Below, in pieces: positions 16,545 through 26,507 of a DNA stretch of 64,000 bases. Positions within the stretch are counted from its first letter, which is position 1, and each line of letters starts with the position of its first letter. The stretch is from NCBI GenBank assembly GCA_017416145.1, contig JAFQDD010000002.1, positions 27,981-91,980 of the forward strand. The letters run 5' to 3'. The translations under genes and the position numbers were made by a program. Source of the stretch: Spirochaetaceae bacterium (GTDB lineage: Bacteria > Spirochaetota > Spirochaetia > Treponematales > Treponemataceae). The notes beneath the pieces are model-generated. The model did not search any database. It was not told the origin of the DNA and saw nothing but the letters and a program-made list of their open reading frames with translations.

Positions 16545-17657
16545 TTATTCACTAGCAACAGTTTCACAGATGTTTAATTCTGTTTCTTTGTCGAAGAACT
16601 TAGCTTTTTCCATTAGAGGAACAAAGTTTACAGTATCACCAAGTGAGAACTTGATATCTGGATCTGTTCTTACAACAACTTGTTGTGTTTTTGAATTTAG
16701 GAATAAGTTTGTTTCAGCTCCAAGTGGTTCGATAACAGAAACTTTCATTTGCATGTTATTTACAGCAGCTGGAGTTTTTGCATATTCCATATCTTCTGGA
16801 CGAATACCGAAAAGAACTTCTTTACCGATATAGTCTTTTAGTGTTTTAGCTTGTTCTTCTGTAGGAGTGATTTCAAATGAACCTTCATCAGCTACAAGTT
16901 TACCAGCTTTTTCCATAATTTTTACTGTTAGGAAGTTCATTGGAGGTGAACCAATGAATCCAGCAACGAATTTGTTGATTGGGTGATTGTAAAGATACAT
17001 TGGAGAACCAATTTGTTGTACTTTACCATCTTTCATAACAACGATTTTGTCAGACATTGTCATAGCTTCAATCTGATCGTGTGTTACGTAAATCATTGTT
17101 GCTTTTAGTCTGTGGTGAAGGTCTGAAATTTCAGCACGCATCTGAACACGAAGTTTAGCATCAAGGTTTGATAGAGGTTCGTCGAAAAGGAATACTTTTG
17201 GATTACGAACAATAGCACGACCTACAGCTACACGTTGGCGTTGTCCACCAGAAAGAGCTTTAGGTTTTCTGTCAAGAAGTTTTTCGATATCTAGGATACG
17301 AGCAGCTTCATTAACACGGCGTTCAATTTCTGCTTTTTCTGTCTTGCGGATTTTTAGACCGAAAGCCATATTGTCATATACTGACATATGTGGATACAAA
17401 GCATAGTTTTGGAATACCATTGCGATGTTACGATCTTTTGGTGGAACGTCGTTCATTAGTTCACCATCGATCAATAGTTCACCTTCTGTGATGTCTTCTA
17501 GACCAGCAACCATACGAAGAGTTGTTGATTTACCACATCCAGATGGACCAACGAATACTACGAATTCTTGGTCTTCTACTGTAATGTTAGCATTGTCTAC
17601 AGCACGTACGTTTCCGTCGTATACTTTACCAATGCCTTTAAGTTCAACTTTAGCCAT
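16545..17657 (-). CDS. Multiple-sugar ABC transporter ATP-binding protein (UgpC/MsmX type)
   Basis: This cytoplasmic ATPase powers ABC importers for oligosaccharides or glycerol phosphate. All nucleotide-binding motifs are present: Walker A GPSGCGKST (residues 37-45), Q-loop VFQNYALYPH, signature LSGGQRQR, Walker B VFLFDEP and the switch His in YVTHD. The C-terminal 130 residues form the regulatory OB-type domain (GIRPEDMEYA). 370 residues is typical. No permease or binding-protein gene is next to it, as with MsmX of Bacillus, which serves several importers. It is 4-14 kb from the galactan locus on the same strand and may energise uptake of galacto-oligosaccharides (inference). AGGAGG precedes the ATG. 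Confidence 0.93.
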   Translation of the reverse strand: MAKVELKGIGKVYDGNVRAVDNANITVEDQEFVVFVGPSGCGKSTTLRMVAGLEDITEGELLIDGELMNDVPPKDRNIAMVFQNYALYPHMSVYDNMAFGLKIRKTEKAEIERRVNEAARILDIEKLLDRKPKALSGGQRQRVAVGRAIVRNPKVFLFDEPLSNLDAKLRVQMRAEISDLHHRLKATMIYVTHDQIEAMTMSDKIVVMKDGKVQQIGSPMYLYNHPINKFVAGFIGSPPMNFLTVKIMEKAGKLVADEGSFEITPTEEQAKTLKDYIGKEVLFGIRPEDMEYAKTPAAVNNMQMKVSVIEPLGAETNLFLNSKTQQVVVRTDPDIKFSLGDTVNFVPLMEKAKFFDKETELNICETVASE

Positions 17658-17693
17658 TTAGCAAAAGCCTCCTAAAAGTTATTTTATAATTTA

Positions 17694-17722
17694 ATTGTAT
17701 AATATAAATTCTCAGTTGTCAA
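17694..17722 (-). promoter_or_regulatory. Promoter of the sugar ATPase gene
   Basis: A perfect TTGACA (17722-17717) and TACAAT (17699-17694) are separated by 17 bp on the minus strand, a strong constitutive-looking promoter. Confidence 0.75.
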
Positions 17723-17778
17723 ATTTTATTTTTAAAAACTTTAGTTTTTTTTTGTAAAAATCAGATAATTTTGTGGAT

Positions 17779-20525
17779 TTATCTGATAAAATCATTTATT
17801 GCATTTAGCAATTCATCTATATCAATTGGTTTTGAAACAAAGCCATTCATTCCTTCTTTTATAGCTCTTCGTTTATCATCATCAAAGGCGTTTGCTGTCA
17901 TTGCAATAATTGGTGTAGTTGCTTTTTTTACATCTGGAATAATTCGGATTTTGTTCGTGGCAACATAACCGTTCATAATTGGCATCTGAATATCCATTAA
18001 AATTAAATCGTAGTCATTTTTTGTTGCCAAATCAACAGCAGCAGCTCCATTATCAGCGATTTCGATATTTACCCCAAAACTCTTCAAAATTTCGTTTGCA
18101 ATTTGTTGGTTTAATTTATTATCTTCAACTAGAAGTATTTTTTTTCCAATTAAATTGTTTTGAGTTAGAGAAGTCTTTTGATTCTTTTTTGTATTTTCTG
18201 GTTTTGAAGCAATTTTTAGAGAATAACCGATTTTAAATTCCGTACCCTTGCCTACTTCGCTTTTTACGTCCAAGGTTGCTCCAAGTAAGTCACAGGTACG
18301 TTTTACAATGGATAAACCAAGTCCAGTACCCTGAATTCCTGATTCAGTGGAAGTACGTTCTCGAGAAAAGGCTTCAAAGGCTTTTTTTAGATAATCTTCT
18401 GACATTCCAATTCCAGTATCTTTTATGGTAAGTTCAATTTTTACCATTCCGAAAATATCAGGTTTTGAAACTTGTTTTAAACTATGAATAATTGTTCCAC
18501 CGCAAGGAGTAAATTTCAAAGCATTTCCCATAAGATTAACGCAAATTTGAGTCATCATACTTTGATCAACATAGTAATATTCATCTTGGATATCAGTTTC
18601 TAATATCAATTTGATGTCGTTGGCGGCAGCGGCGGTTTCAAACATTGAACGCATTACTTCATCAAATTTATACAAGCTTTCTACATCATAGTTTACTTGG
18701 ATTTTGTTACTCTCGATTCGAGCAAGGTCTAAAACTTGATTTATTAAATCCAAAAGAGTGTCTGAGGAAATCTTTATCTTTTTGAGGTAATCTTCTAATT
18801 TTTCTGGGTTTGTAAGGTTTTGCTGAGCCATTTTTGTAAAACCAACTACGGCATTCATTGGAGTTCTAATATCGTGGCTCATATTAAACAAAAATGTGGT
18901 CTTTGCAGCGTTGGCAAATTCTGCTTGTTCTCGAAGAACGATTAGCTTTTTGTTATTTTTGCGGATAATTACGATATATCCAATAAAGAAAAGCAAAATT
19001 AACATAAAGAAACCCAAACCAGCGAAAAATACGGTTTTGGGATGGCTTTTTAGGATTTTTTTCAAGGAAATCTGTTCTTCAACGAAGGAAAATTCTACAA
19101 GAGAATCGTTGATTAAGGAACGAGGAATAGAGGATAAACCCTTGTTTAAAAATGACAAAAGTTCTGTATCACCTTTTTTTACAGCAAAACATATATTGAT
19201 TGAATCATTTAACAAACTTATTTGGAAAGAATCAAAAACATCATAAACATTTTTGTCTACGTGAAAACAACTAGCATTGAAAATTGTGCTTAGACTTTCG
19301 TCAGCGTTGGCTGCGTCGATACAATCCCAAATCGTGTCATAATAGAATAATTCTGCGTTTGGATAGAAGATTTTTGCGTAGTTTTCACTAAAGGGACTGG
19401 ATTTTGTTACTGCGATTTTTTCTGTAAGATGTTTATTATATTCTCCTTTGTAAAAAAGCAACATATTACTTGTGGTAACAGAATCGGTTAGAGCAATTTT
19501 CCCCATTTCAGCAACCCAAAAATCACCTAAAATTGGGAAGGCAATATCAATTTGATTTGAATTTAGGGCAAATATTAAATCTTCATAATCGTGAAAAGTT
19601 ATAGGTTGAAAAGCAATGGTAAATTCTTTTTCGATATAGTCTAAGACAGAGCTAATTAGTCCTGTTAATTCTCCGTTTTCGTTTAAAGTATTACAAAATG
19701 GAGCATAGTCGACTAAATATCCAATTTTAATTAGAGGATGCTCCAGTAGCCAATTATGTTCTAAATCTGTTAATTCGTGAGAATTAATTTCTTGTCCCCG
19801 TAAATATTTGATTTTTACTTCGTCATTGTAAAATCTATTGGATGAGAGGATTTTGTCTTGAGCTTGATTTAGTTGCTTTAGAATATCTGGACGAGATTTT
19901 GAAACTGCAAAATAAAATGGAGCTGACCCAACATTAAATGTAGATATCCAGTTTTGGCTTAATTCTGTTCGACCAACGATATTTGATTCGATAATACCAA
20001 AAAGATACCTAGAGTTTAGATCTTTTCCTCGCTTTTCATCATCTTGGTATTCTACAATAGTGCAATCTATATCATTATTTTTACACCATTCTTCAAAAAG
20101 TGTTTTTGGTATGAACCTGCATTTACACCGACTCGTTTTCCATTTAGGATTGATAAATCAAGTTTTACAAGATTTGCATTTTCTGATAATACATAAAAAT
20201 AAAAAGTTTCCAATCCTTGTTCTACGGCAGAAAAACTCATTTTATTTGCACGTTCTTCTGTGTAGGAAACATTTCCCATAATATCGATTTCGTTATTGCT
20301 GATTTTGTCTAATAATTCAGAAAATGAACCGTATACGTATTGAAATTCCCAACCTGTATAATATGAAAGTTTTTGTAAATATTCGTATCCAAATCCAGTT
20401 TTGTATTCATTTTCAAGACCTTCTTGATATCCGTGATAATTTACGTATCCTACTTTAATAGTTTCTGAATATAGAGAAAAAATTATTGTTAGTAAAAATA
20501 ATATTGAAATTGTAAGCCGTTTCAT
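17779..20525 (-). pseudogene. BvgS-like hybrid sensor kinase interrupted by one frameshift
   Basis: The first frame (20525 to about 20107) encodes a signal peptide and the start of a periplasmic SBP_bac_3 domain ending ...GVNAGSYQK. The remainder continues in another frame (TLFEEWCKNNDIDC...) without a stop to 17779. Restoring one A in the A5 run (T5 at 20103-20107) joins them into about 915 residues: two SBP_bac_3 domains, a membrane helix (YIVIIRKN region), HisKA with the phospho-His in NMSHDIRTPMNAVVGF, an ATPase with NLMGNALKF, DTGIGM and GTGLGLSI, and a receiver domain with Asp in LILMDIQMP and Lys in GFVSKPID. It may be a true lesion, a phase-variable tract or a base-calling error. It lies between lacI and the sugar ATPase. 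Confidence 0.85.
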
Positions 20526-20631
20526 AATGCCTCTATTTTTAACCTACACAATTTTGAAATAATATTTAGAGAAGAAACTTATTTAAATTTTACAATTCAA
20601 GTGGAATATTGTCAAATTTTTATTTATTTTT

Positions 20632-21675
20632 TTAGCAAGTTTGTCGTTCTATGATGGATGTTGGAAGCATTACACAAACTGCGTTTTCGCTTGGTTTGGC
20701 ACTTCCGTTTACTATCATTTCTACAGCTTGATATCCCATGGCGGATTTTTGCACGTTTATGGTGGTTAGTGGAGGAAATGTGTATCCAGACATTTCGATA
20801 TTGTCTATGCTGACTACGGCAACTTCATTTGGTATGGAGATTTTTTGTTGGTTTAGGTAGCACATTACACCGATGGCAACTTCGTCCGAACCACAGATTA
20901 TGGCTCTTGGTAGTTTGTTTTGTTCAATAACTTCTTTTATTGCGTCGTGTCCGCCCCACATATCAAAGGCTTTGGAAAGATAAAACTCTTTGATGGAGGA
21001 TTTTTGCTCGTGTTGTAGTAAAAATTGTTGTACGCCGAAAACTCGTTCGTCGTCTAATCCGATATAAGCTATGTGTTTGTATCCTTTGGAAAAGGCGTAT
21101 TCACAGGCTTTGTAGGCGGCTTCTTGGCGGTTAAACATAACTGAGGTGAGATTTTCGCTTTTCCATTCAATGCAAACGATTTGCGGAATTCGTTCTTTTA
21201 TTTTTTCGATAATGATTTTGTCTTCTTTGGTTTTTATGCTTTGGTCTAGGGAAACTAGGATTAAGCCGCCAATTTCTTCGTTGTGGATAAGTTCGTTAAA
21301 AAGTACTGGGTCTTTTAGTTCGTGAAAAAAGCGGATAAAGCTAACGTAGTGGTTTAATTCGTGGGCGGCAGAGTGGATTCCTGCAAGGATTTCTGCGTAA
21401 TATGGGCGGCGAAACATTTCTGCATTGGCAAGGACTACACCGATTTTTTTTGCAGCGAAGGCAACGTCTCCTTGTTGGAGAGCTTGGGCTGCTTTGTTTG
21501 GTCGGTAGCCAAGTTGGTCAATAACTTCGAGAATGCGTTGGCGTGTTTCTGGAGCAACGGAGCGATCTGTTCTTCCGCTAATAACATAGCTAACTATGCT
21601 TCGGGTAACTCCTGCGGCTTTTGCTACGTCGTTTTGGGTGACTTTTGATGTTTCTGATTTTTGTATTGTGCCCAT
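20632..21675 (-). CDS. LacI-family transcriptional regulator
   Basis: 347 residues: an N-terminal helix-turn-helix (VTQNDVAKAAGVTRSIVSYV, about residues 12-31) with the hinge helix region YRPNKAAQAL, followed by a periplasmic-binding-protein-like sugar domain (IGGLILVSLDQ, ICGSDEVAIGVM, VVSIDNIEMSGYTFPPLTTI). This is the usual architecture of sugar-responsive repressors. It lies downstream of the galactan operon on the same strand and has its own promoter. A perfect 16-bp palindrome of LacI type sits at the galactan promoter (30309-30324), so this protein is its most likely regulator (inference). Confidence 0.93.
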   Translation of the reverse strand: MGTIQKSETSKVTQNDVAKAAGVTRSIVSYVISGRTDRSVAPETRQRILEVIDQLGYRPNKAAQALQQGDVAFAAKKIGVVLANAEMFRRPYYAEILAGIHSAAHELNHYVSFIRFFHELKDPVLFNELIHNEEIGGLILVSLDQSIKTKEDKIIIEKIKERIPQIVCIEWKSENLTSVMFNRQEAAYKACEYAFSKGYKHIAYIGLDDERVFGVQQFLLQHEQKSSIKEFYLSKAFDMWGGHDAIKEVIEQNKLPRAIICGSDEVAIGVMCYLNQQKISIPNEVAVVSIDNIEMSGYTFPPLTTINVQKSAMGYQAVEMIVNGSAKPSENAVCVMLPTSIIERQTC

Positions 21676-21695
21676 AATTTTTTACCTTCGTCTAA

Positions 21696-21733
21696 ATAGT
21701 ATAAAATACAACTTTCTTTTTCAATATATATTG
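21696..21733 (-). promoter_or_regulatory. lacI promoter with overlapping palindrome
   Basis: TTGAAA (21724-21719) and TACTAT (21701-21696) are 17 bp apart on the minus strand. A 12-bp palindrome, CAATATATATTG (21722-21733), overlaps the -35 box, and AAAATACAA/TTGTATTTT half-sites flank the region. It differs from the palindrome at 30309, so any autoregulation would use another site. Confidence 0.6.
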
Positions 21734-21769
21734 TAATATTTTTGTATTTTGAAGAAAGTTTTTTGATAG

Positions 21770-21880
21770 CCACTATGAATAAGATTTTTGCGTAAAATCT
21801 TATTCATAGTGGGTCAAGGGAAAGTTTTTCCCTTGACCTCAGGTTGGTGCTAAACCAAGGGGATGATGTGCCTTGGTTTA
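21770..21880. terminator. Three consecutive hairpins after the galactan operon
   Basis: 21770-21788 pairs with 21794-21812 (19 bp, 5-nt loop). 21812-21823 pairs with 21827-21838 (12 bp). 21851-21860 pairs with 21871-21880 (10 bp). They lie between the end of the operon and the lacI promoter and probably terminate or stabilise the long operon mRNA. Confidence 0.7.
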
Positions 21881-21894
21881 GGCGAGGTTTGGGG

Positions 21895-23199
21895 TTATTC
21901 TGTTGTGTAGGATACTGTTACTGTGGCGGAAGTTGAATCACTTTCTATCCATAAACCATTTATTGCCAAAGCTGTAATAAATGTGGAACTATCAATATAG
22001 GTAGTAGTATCATGACATTTATCTTGATAAGTATCTGCAACCCATCCATTTGCAGCAGATAAAGAAGACCAAGTTCCATCAGCATTTACTAATGTTACTT
22101 TTAATGATTTAATTGTTAATCCTTCAAAAACACTTGCTTCTAAGATTTGAGTATATCCCGAACCTGGTAATGTTAATTCTTTATCAACACAAAGATCTGT
22201 AAATTCCGCAACGACATTATAAAGTTTAAAGCTTAACTCATCTGTTGTAAACGCAACCCAAGTATTGTCTCTAGAATCTGTATAACCTTCAATTACATTA
22301 CCTTCTGCATCTTTTAATACAACTTTTATTTCAAGCCAGCCATCACCATTTTTGTAGTCAGAACTTAATGAAGTTGTTGCTTGTGTTTTATCTGCATTCA
22401 AAGTTACTTCTGCTGCAACATAGTCAATACCATCATAACCATAAGTTACCTCAACAGTTTCTACATCTTCAATATTTTCTAAATTGATTGTTACAGGCAT
22501 ATATTCCGCTTCTGTTGGTGTTTTTTCAATAGTAAGGATTACACCATTTGGCCATGTCTCTGTATCTGTATAACAGAAATTATTTGTTGAATCACTTGTT
22601 GGACGTAATGCAATTGTATCTTCTCCAACAGTTGCTGAGAATGTAATACCATTATACCAGAACCATTCGTTTGCTAATTCTTTTTTGAATTTTGCAATAG
22701 CGGATTTTCCATCTTCAGAAATTGTAGCTTCAATATCTTCAAAATCACTATTTTCGTTATTACCATAATGAACAGTTAATACATCATCTTGGGTTAAAGT
22801 GAATTCGCTGAAATTGATTGTTACATCAACATAAGGATATGTAATAGTAAATGGAATTACAATATCATCAGCTCTTTCTTCGCTTTCATATAATGTAATT
22901 GTTCCATCGTAGTCAGCATCTTTTAAAGATGTTACTGTACACACTCCGTCTTCCAAAACAACAGAAATTTGTTCAGGATCTAAATCCTCGTCATATACAA
23001 GCCAAGTTCCATCTTTACTTGCTACTGTAAATGTTTTTGATTCACCTGCTGTAAGTTCAATGGATTCAACGCTTACTGTTGCTGAATAATCTTTTTCCGG
23101 AGTTGGTGTTGGAGCTGGTGTTTCCTGTTCACATCCAATAAATCCCAAAATTGCCATTAAACATAATGCAATTTTCATAACATTAAATAATTTTTTCAT
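21895..23199 (-). CDS. Lipoprotein with repeated Ig-like domains, last gene of the galactan operon
   Basis: 434 residues. The signal peptide ends in a lipobox at C23 (ILGFIGC), followed by a Pro/Thr linker. A Big2-like domain (SVESIELTAGESKTFTV) occupies about residues 42-120. Two related beta-rich repeats follow, starting VDVTINFSEFTL and MPVTINLENIED; each carries an acidic strand followed by a W/Y-rich segment. The last 100 residues form another beta domain. No catalytic motif is visible. The genomic context suggests a surface glycan-binding role, comparable in position but not in sequence to SusE/F proteins of Bacteroidetes. GGGGG precedes the ATG. Confidence 0.75.
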   Translation of the reverse strand: MKKLFNVMKIALCLMAILGFIGCEQETPAPTPTPEKDYSATVSVESIELTAGESKTFTVASKDGTWLVYDEDLDPEQISVVLEDGVCTVTSLKDADYDGTITLYESEERADDIVIPFTITYPYVDVTINFSEFTLTQDDVLTVHYGNNENSDFEDIEATISEDGKSAIAKFKKELANEWFWYNGITFSATVGEDTIALRPTSDSTNNFCYTDTETWPNGVILTIEKTPTEAEYMPVTINLENIEDVETVEVTYGYDGIDYVAAEVTLNADKTQATTSLSSDYKNGDGWLEIKVVLKDAEGNVIEGYTDSRDNTWVAFTTDELSFKLYNVVAEFTDLCVDKELTLPGSGYTQILEASVFEGLTIKSLKVTLVNADGTWSSLSAANGWVADTYQDKCHDTTTYIDSSTFITALAINGLWIESDSTSATVTVSYTTE

Positions 23200-23257
23200 T
23201 TTTCCCCCTTTTAGGATTTTCCTATATTAAAACTTTTATACAAAAGTTTTATATACA

Positions 23258-24559
23258 TTAGTTTGTGCCTTTTACAGCGAATACATCCATACTTGGTAAT
23301 ACTTTTCCTTGTGCATCAAACAATGCTTGATTTTCATAAGCACTAGCCATAATATCATCTACACCAAGATAACAAGTTCCCCAATAAAAGATACCTGTAG
23401 AACCTGCTGCGGCTGTTTTTTCTAAAACTTCTCGAACAACTAAAGCTTGATTTTCAATTGTGCCTTCAATTTTTCCTTCTTTATCAGCCAAGGAAGGAAT
23501 ATTGGTTCCTGCCACATCACTTTGGTTATAGAAAATGTTTCCGAGATTATCTGTGTATGCATCTTTGTTATAACAATAGGAAATTTCAGCAATTACAGGC
23601 TTGTATCCTTTTTCTTTTATTGTTTCACAGTTAATTACAAGGTTGTCTAATGTTTTATGACTTGAATAGAATGGATAATATGAAAGTCCAACTGCATCAC
23701 AAAGTTTTGTATCTCCATCTACCATTTTATTCACATAATTTGTAAAGAAATTAGAAAGTCTACCTGTATCTCCACCTGCACTCATATGAAGCATAATTTC
23801 ACATTCTGGTAATTCTTCCCTAACAACTTTTGCAGCTGCAACTAGACATGCGGATATTTGGTCATGGTTAAAACTTAATTCATTTCCAAGATAATCTTTT
23901 TTGAAAAGTCCGCCTTCGCTTTCATTTCCAAGTTGAATCATATCTGGGGCACAATCAGCTTCTTTCATTGCAACAATTATTTCTTTTGTATAATCGGCAA
24001 CAGCCACCGCAAGAGCTTCTGAGTTCTCCTTATATTCTTGCCACATTTTTGGTAAGAATTGTTTTGCAGGATCTGTCCAAGTATCTGAATAATGGAAGTC
24101 TAGTAAAACTTTTAAACCATTTACTTTGGCTCTTTTTGCCATATTGATTGTTCTAGAAAGATTGTTCCATCCATAAGGAGCAAAATAACTATCTCCTAGA
24201 GCACCATAGGCTGGATCCATTGCAACAGTGTAATCATTCCAGATTCTTAAACGAACCCAATTTACACCGTGATTTGCAAAGATTTCAAAAACATCTTTTT
24301 CTGTGTTATCACTGTCGTAAAATTTTAGTCCACATTCTTCAAGAGCTTTTACTTCACTTGCATCAACACCTCGCATATAATCTTCTGATAATGAAGCAGC
24401 AACAGGTTGTATGTTTAAGTCTTCATATTCTGTAAAAGTTTTTCCAGCTACAGAACCTGGTTTTACTGCCAAATTTTCAGGATAAGAAATTTCACTACAA
24501 GCTGTAATAGAAATAACTAATAAAATTGCTATTAAAATATTTATAAAATTCTTTTTCAT
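23258..24559 (-). CDS. GH53 endo-beta-1,4-galactanase, lipoprotein
   Basis: This enzyme hydrolyses beta-1,4-galactan (pectin side chains). The signal peptide ends at the lipobox C21 (ISITAC), so it is membrane-anchored, likely facing outward. The (beta/alpha)8 domain fills residues 60-430. Signatures: GVNWVRLRIWND, LLDFHYSDTWTDPAKQ, the acid/base E213 in IQLGNESEGG and the nucleophile E325 in PVIAEISY. It has no carbohydrate-binding module, unlike the first gene of the operon. Having one exported and one anchored GH53 suggests long-chain cutting followed by trimming at the surface. Confidence 0.93.
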   Translation of the reverse strand: MKKNFINILIAILLVISITACSEISYPENLAVKPGSVAGKTFTEYEDLNIQPVAASLSEDYMRGVDASEVKALEECGLKFYDSDNTEKDVFEIFANHGVNWVRLRIWNDYTVAMDPAYGALGDSYFAPYGWNNLSRTINMAKRAKVNGLKVLLDFHYSDTWTDPAKQFLPKMWQEYKENSEALAVAVADYTKEIIVAMKEADCAPDMIQLGNESEGGLFKKDYLGNELSFNHDQISACLVAAAKVVREELPECEIMLHMSAGGDTGRLSNFFTNYVNKMVDGDTKLCDAVGLSYYPFYSSHKTLDNLVINCETIKEKGYKPVIAEISYCYNKDAYTDNLGNIFYNQSDVAGTNIPSLADKEGKIEGTIENQALVVREVLEKTAAAGSTGIFYWGTCYLGVDDIMASAYENQALFDAQGKVLPSMDVFAVKGTN

Positions 24560-24571
24560 AGTAGTTACCTC

Positions 24572-26050
24572 TTATTTTACTGTGTACATAAGTCCATTAG
24601 AAAAATCGTATTGCACAGACATATTGTTATCATCAAGACTCTTAGATACTCCGGCATTTGGAGCTACATCACAAACTGCATTTCCGTCATCCCAGTGTAA
24701 TGAAGATATAGCGATTACAGAAATTGGATCATCTTTTGTTAAACCCAAATCTGCAAGAGGAATTGAATATTCAAGGAATGTACCTGTAGAACTTGTTGTC
24801 CAACCTGTAGGATTTGCTACAGAATTAGCTGTAATATTTGTTTTTGTGCCAGTTGAATTAGAATAAACTCCAAATTCTCCACTTACAGAATCTCCACCTG
24901 CGCCTGGTTTATGAAATAAATAAGCAAAAGGTTTATTTGACCCACGTTTAAAACTTTCTGTAGTTGCAGCTTGATATTCTGAACGAGAGATTTCTGTACC
25001 ACCTTCTTCTGCAATCATGATTACAAGACCATCATTCCATGTGAAAGAAAGGTTTCCTGCTACACCGATATAAAGATTTTTATCATCATTTACAATGCTT
25101 AGTTTTGTAATGTCTGCATTTGAAGAAACATCGTAACCAAGACCTGCAAAAGCTGATTGGTCACTTGAATCATCTGTTACAGAAACAGCTCGTTCATTGC
25201 TATAGTTTATGTCTTCTTTTCCATCCATTACGATGGCATTTTTTACAAAATTTAAGTTAAGTGTAGTTGAATATGAATCTCCAGCATTTTCAGCCATAAT
25301 ATCTAGTAGGCTAATTGTAGTTGTTGATTCTTTTCCAAAAATATTAGTTGTCGGAGTTAATAATATTTCATTTTCTTTAGTGGTAATTGAAAATTCATCT
25401 CCATTTGAAGATTTTACATTGTTTAAAGATACTGTAACTTTTCCGTTTAATGGAATGCTTACATAATCACCTTCTTTATACCAACAAGTTGAAAAATCTA
25501 CATCGTAACTCTTGAACAATGGCATAATTGTCATTTTATGTTCGATAGCAGGAATTGCTCTTCCACTTTGACTACCTTCTGCACATACAAAACCACCAAC
25601 TTTTATTGTCATAGAAGCTGTTCCTGAAGGAATTGTTGTTGTATCAAAATAAGCTAAAACATCAGCCATATTGATTTTGTAACCTCTATAATCTTGAGTA
25701 AAAGATCCAGAAAGTTGTTGGAAAGTTTTTTTTGTTGAAAGACCATCCTCGCCAGTATAAGTTAATTCTATTGATCCAACAGGATTTTCTGATTTTAGAG
25801 CAACTTGTTTTCCAAAAGATACCAAAACACTAGAAGCAACATAATTTTCAGAACCTAAACTTGTTAGTTCTTTCATATTTGTGTCTTTTGTTCCGTTGTA
25901 ATACCAATTTGCTGAAGAAATGGTTGCAATTCCACTATCTTCTAAAACACTTTTTTCAATTTCAGAAGATAGGCTGCTTTGCAAAAACTCACATCCTGTT
26001 AAAACTAGAAGTGCTATTAAAATTAAAAATAATCTATTTGTTCTTTTCAT
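24572..26050 (-). CDS. Lipoprotein with C-terminal CBM9-like domain
   Basis: 492 residues, lipobox at C20 (LLVLTGC). The middle (about residues 50-270) is beta-rich and unassigned. The C-terminal part, from about VMDGKEDINYSNERAVSV onward, has the pattern of CBM9-type domains: a calculated-product start (DGK-DxxY), DDKNLYIGV and a closing SIPLADLGL. Such domains bind sugar chains, often chain ends. It lies between the small lipoprotein and the anchored GH53 enzyme in the same operon; a surface galactan-binding role fits but is inferred. AGGAG precedes the ATG. Confidence 0.72.
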   Translation of the reverse strand: MKRTNRLFLILIALLVLTGCEFLQSSLSSEIEKSVLEDSGIATISSANWYYNGTKDTNMKELTSLGSENYVASSVLVSFGKQVALKSENPVGSIELTYTGEDGLSTKKTFQQLSGSFTQDYRGYKINMADVLAYFDTTTIPSGTASMTIKVGGFVCAEGSQSGRAIPAIEHKMTIMPLFKSYDVDFSTCWYKEGDYVSIPLNGKVTVSLNNVKSSNGDEFSITTKENEILLTPTTNIFGKESTTTISLLDIMAENAGDSYSTTLNLNFVKNAIVMDGKEDINYSNERAVSVTDDSSDQSAFAGLGYDVSSNADITKLSIVNDDKNLYIGVAGNLSFTWNDGLVIMIAEEGGTEISRSEYQAATTESFKRGSNKPFAYLFHKPGAGGDSVSGEFGVYSNSTGTKTNITANSVANPTGWTTSSTGTFLEYSIPLADLGLTKDDPISVIAISSLHWDDGNAVCDVAPNAGVSKSLDDNNMSVQYDFSNGLMYTVK

Positions 26051-26061
26051 TTTTTTTACTC

Positions 26062-26496
26062 CTATTCTGTTACTGGAAATACAGGACTAATACTTCCATC
26101 AATTACAAGAGTTATTTCTCCTGCACTTAAATCCAAACCGTCAATATAAAAGTTGTGCATTGTTCCAGCATCACTTCCGTTTCCTTCAACGGCTGGATAC
26201 CAACTTCTTGTCCAATCATTTACTTTAACCAATGAAAACTGGATATTTGAAACTGAAATTACAATTGGTGTTGACGAACCGTTTCCAGCAGTTAATTTTA
26301 TTGTAGATTTTGTATTATCCCAATTATTAAAGTTGCCAGGAATTGTGTATTCTCCATCCACAGTTTCAGGGAAGTTTTTGAAAACGAATGTTACCATAGC
26401 TGCTTCTTGGTTATGTAATCCGTTTACATCTGCACAGCCAAAAATACATAGAAGTAAACAAGCTATTATTGATAAAAATGTTAATGACTTTTTCAT
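26062..26496 (-). CDS. Small lipoprotein with a CBM48/SusE-like fold
   Basis: 144 residues. Lipobox at C21 (LLCIFGC). After it comes one beta-sandwich domain with TIPGNFNNWDNTKS, the pattern seen in starch- and glycogen-binding E-set domains (GxFNxW), and aromatic residues (WTRSWYPAV) suitable for stacking on sugar rings. AAGGAGG precedes the ATG. Its place between the predicted porin and the CBM9-like lipoprotein suggests oligosaccharide binding at the cell surface; the specificity cannot be read from sequence. Confidence 0.7.
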   Translation of the reverse strand: MKKSLTFLSIIACLLLCIFGCADVNGLHNQEAAMVTFVFKNFPETVDGEYTIPGNFNNWDNTKSTIKLTAGNGSSTPIVISVSNIQFSLVKVNDWTRSWYPAVEGNGSDAGTMHNFYIDGLDLSAGEITLVIDGSISPVFPVTE

Positions 26497-26507
26497 GTTT
26501 TACCTCC

